From the NCBI GenBank assembly GCA_946482335.1, contig CAMLRG010000001.1, positions 16,967 to 80,966 of the forward strand: DNA of 64,000 bases, given 5' to 3'. How positions within the stretch are numbered: the first letter of the stretch is position 1; every line of letters begins with the position of its first letter. Shown here piece by piece: positions 1 through 5,838 of this stretch. The stretch comes from an uncultured Duganella sp. Lineage in GTDB: Bacteria; Pseudomonadota; Gammaproteobacteria; Burkholderiales; Burkholderiaceae. The translations under genes were made by a program, and so were the position numbers. Below the pieces are notes generated by a model. It was not told where the DNA came from and did not search any database. It saw only the letters and a list, made by a program, of their open reading frames with translations.

Positions 1-191
1 GACTTGCTGTGGTAGCCCTCGGTCGCGATGCCCTCGCGTTCCAGCAGGGCCAGCGAGCGCGGATGCACGTAACCGGCAGGCTTGCTGCCGGCGCTGAGCG
101 CGTGCCAGCCGGGCGGCGCCAAATGGTTGAAGGTGGCTTCGCCGAGAATCGAACGGCAGGAGTTGCCGGTACAGAGGATCAAGACATTCAT
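1..191 (-). CDS. arsC: arsenate reductase, low-molecular-weight phosphatase type (partial, C-terminus off the window)
   Basis: This is the N-terminal 63 codons of a cytoplasmic arsenate reductase of the LMW-phosphatase fold, which reduces As(V) to As(III) with a thiol partner. The anion-binding P-loop CTGNSCRS is visible at residues 7-14, with Cys7 as the predicted nucleophile and Arg13 closing the CX5R signature. The reading frame stays open to the window edge, so the distal cysteines cannot be seen. The ATG overlaps the TGA of the upstream arsR gene by 4 bp (ATGA), so the two genes are translationally coupled in one arsRC operon. The family call is strong; the subtype (thioredoxin or glutaredoxin partner) is inferred. 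Confidence 0.88.
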   Translation of the reverse strand, partial: MNVLILCTGNSCRSILGEATFNHLAPPGWHALSAGSKPAGYVHPRSLALLEREGIATEGYHSK

Positions 192-499
192 AGACATCCT
201 TTTGGCGCGCAGCTCGTGCCGCCGCAACAGTTATCGGTCAAATAGGTGAGCAAACCATTCATGGTGTCGAAGTTGGCGCTGTAGATCACGAACCTGCCTT
301 CCTGGCGGGAGGTGACGAGGTTCGCATGGGACAACTCCTTGAGGTGGAATGACAGCGAAGAAGGCGCGACGCCCAACTGCTCGCCAATCTTGCTGGCCGG
401 GAGTCCTGCCGGCCCCGTTTGCACCAGCAAGCGGAATGCGCTGAGCCGGGATTCTTGCGCCAGGGCCGCCAGGGCGGCCAGGATCTCCTTCGTTTCCAT
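188..499 (-). CDS. arsR: ArsR/SmtB-family arsenic-responsive repressor
   Basis: A 103-residue winged-helix repressor. The recognition helix lies around residues 36-56 (GVAPSSLSFHLKEL). There is no Cys pair in the DNA-binding helix of the classical R773 type. Instead the C-terminus carries Cys91, Cys92, Cys97 and Cys102, which resembles the C-terminal As(III) site of the Acidithiobacillus ferrooxidans type of ArsR. The ATG at 499 gives the usual family length; a GTG three codons upstream and an ATG 19 codons upstream are also in frame. The gene is coupled to arsC downstream. It probably binds the dyad at 565-580 and is released by As(III) or Sb(III). Confidence 0.88.
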   Translation of the reverse strand: METKEILAALAALAQESRLSAFRLLVQTGPAGLPASKIGEQLGVAPSSLSFHLKELSHANLVTSRQEGRFVIYSANFDTMNGLLTYLTDNCCGGTSCAPKGCL

Positions 500-564
500 G
501 GTGCTCACGTCGATCAGGTTTGCGAAAGCCGCATGATACGCCATCACGCGCGTCATTACGACAT

Positions 565-580
565 TTCAAATAATATTGAA
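565..580. promoter_or_regulatory. ArsR-type operator dyad
   Basis: TTCAA-N6-TTGAA inverted repeat in an AT-rich stretch between the two divergent arsR genes. It resembles the ATCAAATAA-type dyads bound by ArsR/SmtB proteins. It lies 66-81 bp upstream of the left-hand arsR ATG and just beside the -35 of the right-hand gene, so it could control both directions. Binding is inferred. Confidence 0.6.
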
Positions 581-585
581 TTATC

Positions 586-636
586 TTGACAGCTTGATGA
601 CATGGATCTATTCTTCGTTCGTCGATGAACGAAGAA
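586..636 (+). promoter_or_regulatory. Sigma-70 promoter with overlapping perfect inverted repeat, upstream of the second arsR
   Basis: A consensus -35 TTGACA (586-591), a 17-bp spacer and a -10 TATTCT (609-614). A perfect 10-bp inverted repeat, TTCTTCGTTC-N6-GAACGAAGAA (611-636), covers the -10 and start region. This is a classic repressor position and differs in sequence from the dyad at 565-580. The expected binder is the regulator encoded immediately downstream (644-955), by autoregulation. Confidence 0.7.
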
Positions 637-643
637 GGAAATC

Positions 644-955
644 ATGTCCAGCTGTTGTGAGGCGAATCCCGGGCAGGCGCTGCCGGCGGTGGATGCGGAA
701 GAAGTGGCACAGTTGTGCAAGGCGCTGGCCCATCCGGCACGGGTGCAGCTGTTGTGCTACCTGGCGTCCTACGGCGCCTGCTATTTTGGCAATCTTGCCG
801 ACATATTGCCGTTGTCGCCATCGACGATTTCCCAGCACGTCACGATCTTGAAGGAGGCTGGGCTCATCCTGGGTTCGTCCGATGCGCAGCGGGTCTGCTA
901 CTGCATCAACCCGGAACGGATAGGACAGCTCAAGCAGTTGATCAATGCCCTGTGA
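644..955 (+). CDS. second ArsR-family metalloregulator
   Basis: A 103-residue winged-helix regulator of the ArsR superfamily, with recognition helix near LPLSPSTISQHVTILKEA. It is distinct from the regulator at 188-499. Cysteines sit at the extreme N-terminus (SSCCE, residues 2-6) and in the SYGACYF segment, so the inducer site probably uses different positions. An AAGGAA Shine-Dalgarno precedes the ATG. It heads the operon containing the acetyltransferase-flavoprotein fusion and the MFS carrier, and probably represses it through the 611-636 repeat. The inducer could be As(III) or an organoarsenical; the sequence does not tell which. Confidence 0.85.
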   Translation: MSSCCEANPGQALPAVDAEEVAQLCKALAHPARVQLLCYLASYGACYFGNLADILPLSPSTISQHVTILKEAGLILGSSDAQRVCYCINPERIGQLKQLINAL

Positions 956-1012
956 GGGCATTTTTTTGAATCGCGATATTCGTCATTCGCCGAATAACAA
1001 AGGAGAATTGAA

Positions 1013-2860
1013 ATGAGCAAGGCATTGGAATTCCGGCGCGCCGGGCCGGCTGACTGGCCGGGCATCGAAGGGTTGCTGCGCGCGGCCGGCCTGCCTGTTG
1101 AAGGGGCGCGGGAGCACCTGGACCACTTCATCGTCGGCCTAGCCGGTGGCGAGATCCGCTGCGTGGGCGGCTTCGAACGCTATGACGGCATCGCGTTGCT
1201 GCGCTCTGTCGCAGTCGCCGGCGCGCTGCGCGGACAGGGCGTCGGGGAGCAACTGCTTGCGCGGCTCATGGCCGAGGCGCGGGGGGCCGGCGTCAGCGCC
1301 CTCTACCTGCTGACCACCACTGCCGCCGCCTTCTTTGCCAAGCGCGGCTTCCGGCAGGTCGAGCGCGCCCTGGCCCCGTCCGCATTGCAATCGTCCCGCG
1401 AATTCCAGGGCGTTTGCCCGGCATCGGCGACGCTGATGGTCGCTTCGCTCAAAGAAGAGCTTCCAGTGGCCGTGCTGGGTGCCGGCCCGGTGGGCCTGGC
1501 GGCGGCAGCGCACCTGGTTGCGCGCGGCTTTACGCCGCTGGTTTTCGAACAGGGCGCGGATGTGGGCGCGAACCTCGACAGCTATCGGCACGTCCGGCTG
1601 TTCTCGCCGTGGCAATACAATATCGACAAAGCGGCCCGCCGCTTGCTGGACGAACATGGCTGGCGCGCCCCCGCCGACGATGGGCTGCCAACGGCCGGCG
1701 AGCTGGTTGATGGCTACCTGCGGCCACTGGCCCGGCTTCCCGCCCTGGCGCCACACGTGCATACCGGCCATCGCGTTACCCGGATCGCGCGCGCCGGCTT
1801 TGACAAGGTCAGGACGCGCGGGCGCGAATCGTCGCCGTTTATCGTGCGTACCGCTAGCGCGCACGGCGAGCAGGACCACCGGGTGCTGGCCGTGATCGAT
1901 GCCACCGGCACCTGGTCGTCTCCCAATCCCTTGGGTGCCAATGGCTTGCCCGCACGGGGCGAAGAGGCATTGGCGCCGCGTATCGGCTACGGCATGCCGG
2001 ATGTGCTGGGCGCCGCCCGCGAGCAATATGCGGGACGCCGGGTATTGGTGGTTGGCGCAGGCCATTCCGCCGCAGGCAATTTGCTGGCGCTGGCGCAATT
2101 GGCGGAACAAGCTCCGGGTACGCGGATCGTCTGGGCCATGCGTGGAAACCAACTGGCGAAGGTGTTCGGGGGCGGCGATGCGGATGGCTTGCCGGCCCGC
2201 GGGCTGCTCGGCCAGCGTTTGAGGGCGCTGAAGGAGTCGGGCCAGCTCGAGCTCCATACCGATTTCCGGATCGAGGCGCTGCACGAACAGGACGGACATG
2301 TGCAGGTGGCGGGCAGCGGTCCCGATGGAAGTGTGCGCAGGATTGAAGGAGTCGATCGCATCATTGTAGCCACGGGGGCGCGGCCCGACCTGGGGCTCAC
2401 GCGCGAACTGCGCGTACGCCACGATCCCTGGCTCGAGAGCACGGATGCATTGGCCCCGCTGATCGACCCGAACGAGCATAGCTGCGGCACCGTGCGGCCC
2501 CACGGCCACCGGGAACTGGCGCATCCGGAGCCCGGGTATTACGGAGTCGGCGCCAAGAGCTACGGCCGCGCCCCGAACTTCCTGATGGCCACCGGCTACG
2601 AACAGGTGCGGTCGGTGGTGGCCGCCCTGGCGGGCGACCTTGCCGCCGCGGACGACGTTCAGCTTGAGTTGCCGGAAACAGGCGTTTGCAACACGCGGCT
2701 GGCAACAGGGGAGAGCGGCTGTTGCGGTGGCCCGGCACCGCTGGGCAGCAGTGGCTGTTGCGCACTCGACGTCGAAGAGCAGGCCCGCCATGGAAGCGGG
2801 TGCGCATCGGCGTCGTCCTGCCGGCCGCGCCAGCCCGCCAAATCGGGGTGCTGCGCATGA
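1013..2860 (+). CDS. ArsN-like GNAT acetyltransferase fused to a flavoprotein monooxygenase-like domain with Cys-rich tail
   Basis: A 615-residue cytoplasmic fusion. Residues 1-146 form a GNAT domain with the acetyl-CoA loop RGQGVG (73-78), of the type called ArsN2 in arsenic operons. Residues 150-555 form an FAD/NAD(P)-dependent oxidoreductase resembling the ArsO-type flavoproteins of ars loci, with dinucleotide motifs GAGPVG (156-161) and GAGHSA (348-353) and a late ATGARPD motif. The last 60 residues hold nine cysteines, six of them in three CC pairs (570-571, 582-583, 613-614), suggesting a soft-metal site. The frame is continuous, so this is a real fusion rather than two genes. A good Shine-Dalgarno (AAGGAGAA) precedes the ATG. 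It may acetylate and oxidise an arsenical substrate; the exact reaction is unknown. Confidence 0.85.
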   Translation: MSKALEFRRAGPADWPGIEGLLRAAGLPVEGAREHLDHFIVGLAGGEIRCVGGFERYDGIALLRSVAVAGALRGQGVGEQLLARLMAEARGAGVSALYLLTTTAAAFFAKRGFRQVERALAPSALQSSREFQGVCPASATLMVASLKEELPVAVLGAGPVGLAAAAHLVARGFTPLVFEQGADVGANLDSYRHVRLFSPWQYNIDKAARRLLDEHGWRAPADDGLPTAGELVDGYLRPLARLPALAPHVHTGHRVTRIARAGFDKVRTRGRESSPFIVRTASAHGEQDHRVLAVIDATGTWSSPNPLGANGLPARGEEALAPRIGYGMPDVLGAAREQYAGRRVLVVGAGHSAAGNLLALAQLAEQAPGTRIVWAMRGNQLAKVFGGGDADGLPARGLLGQRLRALKESGQLELHTDFRIEALHEQDGHVQVAGSGPDGSVRRIEGVDRIIVATGARPDLGLTRELRVRHDPWLESTDALAPLIDPNEHSCGTVRPHGHRELAHPEPGYYGVGAKSYGRAPNFLMATGYEQVRSVVAALAGDLAAADDVQLELPETGVCNTRLATGESGCCGGPAPLGSSGCCALDVEEQARHGSGCASASSCRPRQPAKSGCCA

Positions 2861-2988
2861 GCCGGGCGCGGCACGGGATGCACAAGGCTTACCTGCGCGC
2901 CTTGCTGCCGGTGTCGCCGCTGGCCAGTAGGGCCTCGTTCTGGTTTGCCTGCGTCGGCTCGATGTTGACGCCGGGGGGCTGGCGATGA
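2857..2988 (+). CDS. 43-residue microprotein coupled to both neighbours
   Basis: A small open frame whose ATG overlaps the stop of the fusion gene (ATGA, 2857-2860) and whose TGA overlaps the ATG of the MFS gene (ATGA, 2985-2988). The product is basic at the N-terminus (MSRARHGMHKAYLRALL) with a moderately hydrophobic second half containing one Cys, and ends in GGWR. It has no recognised family. Tight overlaps at both ends suggest it is translated, at least to carry ribosomes from one gene to the next. It could also be a non-functional coupling frame. Confidence 0.5.
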   Translation: MSRARHGMHKAYLRALLPVSPLASRASFWFACVGSMLTPGGWR

Positions 2989-4199
2989 AAACAAGGATTG
3001 CGCCGGTCTTGCCACTGGGGGTAACGCAAGTCATTTCGTGGGGCGTCCTGTACTATGCGTTCGGCGTGATGGCGCCGCACATCGGGGCCGATTTGCACCT
3101 GTCGCCGGCACGGCTTTATGGTGCGTTTTCCTGGGCTGTCCTGGTGGCAGGGCTGGCTGCGCTGCCGGTCGGTGCGCTGGTCGACCGGTATGGCGGAAGC
3201 CGGGTCATGGCGGCCGGGTCGCTGGTCGCGGGAAGCGGTCTCTGCATCCTGGCGGGAAGCGATGGTATCGCCGCCTATTACCTCGCCTGGAGCATCATCG
3301 GGCTTGGCATGGCGATGTCCTTGTACGAAGCTGCATTCGCTACCCTGAACCGAAGTTTGCGGGAGGCGTCCCGCAGCGCGATCTCCAACGTGACCTTGCT
3401 CGGCGGGCTCGCCAGTACCTTGTTCTGGCCGCTCACGGCCGGCTTGCTTGACCGTTTGGGTTGGCGCGACACGTGCGTGGTTTTCGCGCTTGCCTTATGG
3501 GCCGTTTGCCTGCCGTTGCACGCCATGCTGGACGATGGCAAAGGCCCGGCGGGATGGGCCGGCGGGCAGGCGAAGGATAGGGACTTTTCGCTGGCGCAGT
3601 CGGTCTCGCATCCCGTGTTCTGGCTGCTCGCTGGCGTATTCGCGCTGCATGCCTTCACTTTTTCGGCATTATCCGTGCACTTGGTCCCGTTGATCCGCCG
3701 TCTAGGGCAGCCGGAACACCTTGCGGTCGCCCTGGCTGCCTTCATCGGTCCGATGCAGGTTTTCGGCCGCCTTGTGGAGCGCGTGCTGGCCGGGCGTGTC
3801 ACGCCGCAAGTGATCGGTGTCTTCACGGTGGGCGGATTGCCGGCCGCACTTGCTGTGCTTTGCCTGGCAGGCACCGGCGTCGGCGGCGTCATCGTGTTTG
3901 GCGCCCTGTACGGAATGAGCAACGGGGTGCTGACGATCCTGCGGGGAACCCTGCCGCAAGCCATCTTCGGCCCCACCCACTACGGTGCAATCGCCGGGGC
4001 GCTGGCGGCGCCTTCCCTGATTGCCAAATCCGCGGCCCCCTTATTGTCGGCACTGTTACTCACCGATACCGACTATCACTTCCTCCTGTACGGGCTGCTC
4101 GCGCTGTCGATCGCATCGTTGGTCCTCTATCTGGCGGCGCTGCGGCGGCGGCAGCCCGGGAGGGCCGCACGGTTGAGGTGGCCATTTGCGTCGCCCTGA
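2985..4199 (+). CDS. MFS transporter of the arsenic operon, probable arsenical efflux carrier
   Basis: A 404-residue inner-membrane protein with about 12 hydrophobic segments. The MFS loop 2-3 signature is visible as GALVDRYGGSRV near residue 65. The length is normal for a complete MFS carrier. The gene is coupled to the microprotein and fusion gene upstream, so it probably exports the substrate or product of that enzyme. MFS carriers in ars operons include ArsK and ArsJ; this one lacks the GAPDH partner typical of ArsJ. The substrate (arsenite, an organoarsenical or an acetylated product) is inferred from context only. Confidence 0.82.
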   Translation: MKTRIAPVLPLGVTQVISWGVLYYAFGVMAPHIGADLHLSPARLYGAFSWAVLVAGLAALPVGALVDRYGGSRVMAAGSLVAGSGLCILAGSDGIAAYYLAWSIIGLGMAMSLYEAAFATLNRSLREASRSAISNVTLLGGLASTLFWPLTAGLLDRLGWRDTCVVFALALWAVCLPLHAMLDDGKGPAGWAGGQAKDRDFSLAQSVSHPVFWLLAGVFALHAFTFSALSVHLVPLIRRLGQPEHLAVALAAFIGPMQVFGRLVERVLAGRVTPQVIGVFTVGGLPAALAVLCLAGTGVGGVIVFGALYGMSNGVLTILRGTLPQAIFGPTHYGAIAGALAAPSLIAKSAAPLLSALLLTDTDYHFLLYGLLALSIASLVLYLAALRRRQPGRAARLRWPFASP

Positions 4200-4275
4200 C
4201 ATTTGGTGCAATATTCCTTCCCATGCCATAACAATTTTCAGATGCCTGGGACTGTTCGCGGCGTGGCCGCACATC

Positions 4276-4665
4276 ATGAATACCACTTCCATCCCGGACG
4301 ATATCCGGCGCTACGTGATCCATCGCGTGCCCTCCGTCCCTTACCTTGAAGCCATCCTGCTGTTGCGCGACCATCGCCAGCAGGCATGGCCGCCCGAGCA
4401 AGTGGCCCGGCGCCTCTACCTGGGCGAGGGGGAAGCCTTGAAGCTGTTGATGGAGCTGAAGGCCGACGGCATCGTGGCCGAGGAGGCGGGGCCGCCACCC
4501 CTGTACCGCTTTGCGCCGGAATCGCGCGAGCTTGACGAACTGCTGGCGCGGCTGGCAACGGTCTATGCGCACAACCTGATCGCAATCAGCACATTGATCC
4601 ATTCGAAAATCAGCGGTAAAGCGCAGCTGTTGGCAGATGCGTTCGTGTGGAGAAAGGAGAAGTAG
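4276..4665 (+). CDS. Small winged-helix-like protein paired with two DUF5985 proteins
   Basis: A 129-residue soluble protein starting MNTTSIPDDIRR. Residues 25-80 look like a helix-turn-helix/winged fold (PPEQVARRLYLGEGEALKLL, then a hydrophobic wing), and the C-terminal helix is amphipathic. No catalytic motif is visible. The ATG at 4276 was chosen because the upstream in-frame start would begin inside the end of the MFS gene. The stop lies 3 nt before the next ATG, so it forms an operon with the two DUF5985 genes. It may be a regulator or an adaptor of these membrane proteins. The function is unknown. Confidence 0.7.
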   Translation: MNTTSIPDDIRRYVIHRVPSVPYLEAILLLRDHRQQAWPPEQVARRLYLGEGEALKLLMELKADGIVAEEAGPPPLYRFAPESRELDELLARLATVYAHNLIAISTLIHSKISGKAQLLADAFVWRKEK

Positions 4666-4668
4666 CAG

Positions 4669-4926
4669 ATGGCCAGCATTATCTACCTGATGTGTGCCGC
4701 CACCGCCCTTGCGTGTGCCGTGCTGGTGTTACGCAGCTACCGCAGCACCCGGCATCGGCTGTTATTCTGGTGCGGCTTGTGTTTCACGGGCATGTTCCTG
4801 GCCAATGTACTGTTGGTCGTCGACCGCCTGCTGGTGCCGGCAACCGACCTATCGACCGTACGCCTGGCCGCGGGATTGGTGTCGCTCTTGCCGTTACTGT
4901 ATGGTTTGGTGTGGGAGGACGAATGA
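4669..4926 (+). CDS. DUF5985 family small membrane protein
   Basis: An 85-residue protein with three hydrophobic segments (about 4-20, 31-52 and 64-80) and the family-like pattern of a basic loop (RSYRSTRHR) followed by LLFWCGLCF. This matches the DUF5985 family as I recall it. The Shine-Dalgarno AAGGAGAA lies in the tail of the upstream gene. Its TGA overlaps the start of the second DUF5985 gene. Two tandem family members suggest a heterodimer in the inner membrane. The role is unknown. Confidence 0.75.
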   Translation: MASIIYLMCAATALACAVLVLRSYRSTRHRLLFWCGLCFTGMFLANVLLVVDRLLVPATDLSTVRLAAGLVSLLPLLYGLVWEDE

Positions 4927-5201
4927 TGTCGATCAATGCCTGGCTGAGTGGCGCCATCACGATGGCAGCGTTGACGATTGCGCTGTTTTTCCTGCGCTAT
5001 TGGCGCCATTCCGGCGACCGCCTGTTCCTGTTTTTTTCCCTGGCCTTCGTGTTGGAGGCGATCCATCGCGTACTGCTCGCCGCGCTCTCCTTCAACCCCG
5101 ACGGTCCCCAGATTTACGTGATCCGCTTGATCGAGTATGGCCTGATCCTGTTTGCCATCATTTCGAAAAACCGCAGCACGCCACGGCGTGGTGACGACTG
5201 A
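4923..5201 (+). CDS. DUF5985 family small membrane protein (second copy)
   Basis: A 92-residue relative of the preceding protein, again with three hydrophobic segments and a basic loop after the first helix (RYWRHSGDRLFLFFSLAFVL). The start ATG ATG at 4923-4928 overlaps the previous stop; the ATG at 4926 is equally possible. It is translationally coupled to the first copy. The two proteins differ enough to be distinct subunits rather than a recent duplication. The function is unknown. The gene ends convergently with the CBS gene, 23 bp away. Confidence 0.75.
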   Translation: MMSINAWLSGAITMAALTIALFFLRYWRHSGDRLFLFFSLAFVLEAIHRVLLAALSFNPDGPQIYVIRLIEYGLILFAIISKNRSTPRRGDD

Positions 5202-5224
5202 CCCTCCAGGGAGCGCCTGGCGGA

Positions 5225-5680
5225 TCACACCATGACGCGCTGTTCCTCCTTGCGTTCGCGGCGTATGGCCTGGGCGAACATTGCCATTTCGGCGGCATAG
5301 GTATCGAGTAAGTCATCCAGTGACAGCAAGCCCGCCAGTTCCCCGAATTCGCCGGTCACCGGCAGCCTGCGCACGCCATGCCGGCGCATCATCTGCAGCG
5401 CCGAGAAGGCTGGTTGCGCGGCGCTGATGGTATGTGCCGGCGCCTGCATGACGTCGGCCACGCGCAGCGTCTGCGGATCGAAATCGCGCGCCACGGCGAC
5501 GATGGCGATATCGCGGTCGGTCAGTATGCCCGCTACCTTGGCGGGCGTGCCGCTGGTCACCACCAGGCAGCCGACGTGGTGCTTGCGCATCAGCTCGGCT
5601 GCCTCGCGCAGCGAGCGCTCTTCATGGATGGTGACGACGTTCCGTTGGCAAAGGCTGGCGACTGATAAGGGTGCATGCAT
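5225..5680 (-). CDS. Tandem CBS-domain protein
   Basis: A 151-residue soluble protein made of two CBS motifs (about 8-60 and 72-125; [18 protein letters not shown] is a typical CBS1 end) and a short basic tail. CBS pairs bind adenosyl ligands and usually regulate partners. The ATG at 5680 has a GGAGG Shine-Dalgarno 6 nt upstream; an ATG four codons earlier would place the Shine-Dalgarno inside the gene. It is divergent from the copper ATPase, and both sides of the shared intergenic region carry an FNR-like site. It therefore probably belongs to the same low-oxygen regulon as the USP genes. The partner is unknown. Confidence 0.88.
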   Translation of the reverse strand: MHAPLSVASLCQRNVVTIHEERSLREAAELMRKHHVGCLVVTSGTPAKVAGILTDRDIAIVAVARDFDPQTLRVADVMQAPAHTISAAQPAFSALQMMRRHGVRRLPVTGEFGELAGLLSLDDLLDTYAAEMAMFAQAIRRERKEEQRVMV

Positions 5681-5734
5681 GGCGGCCTCCATTGGTGAGG
5701 ATTCCAGTCTGCCCCGGCGCGGTGCAGGCGATCC

Positions 5735-5748
5735 ATGACCTGGATCAA
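5735..5748 (-). promoter_or_regulatory. FNR/Anr-like site upstream of the CBS gene
   Basis: Read on the minus strand: TTGATCCAGGTCAT. Exactly 23 bp later comes CAGACT (5711-5706), extended to CAGACTGG. A start near 5699 puts the dyad centre at about -41.5 to -42.5 and leaves a leader of about 19 nt to the ATG. That is class-II FNR activator geometry. The same arrangement recurs before both USP genes. Confidence 0.68.
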
Positions 5749-5769
5749 GTGCGCTCCGCGGGCACATTC

Positions 5770-5783
5770 TTGATCTGGATCAT
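5770..5783 (+). promoter_or_regulatory. FNR/Anr-like site upstream of the copper ATPase operon
   Basis: TTGATCTGGATCAT, the best dyad of the set apart from the one at 17041-17054 (consensus TTGAT-N4-ATCAA). A weak -10, CAGCAT, follows after 22 bp (5806-5811), giving a start near 5818 and a leader of about 20 nt to the ATG at 5839. It diverges from the site at 5735-5748, whose centre is 35 bp away. Confidence 0.65.
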
Positions 5784-5838
5784 GGATGGCGCGCCTGCGG
5801 CGGCGCAGCATGGGCCCCAATCACCAAAGGAGTGCGCC

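Noticed and set aside
1013..2860. Two separate genes (acetyltransferase and flavoprotein)
   Set aside because: There is no stop or frameshift between the domains, and no Shine-Dalgarno at the flavoprotein start.
5205..5220. CCAGG-GAGCG-CCTGG hairpin between the DUF5985 and CBS genes as a shared terminator
   Set aside because: Only a 5-bp stem and no T-run on either strand.
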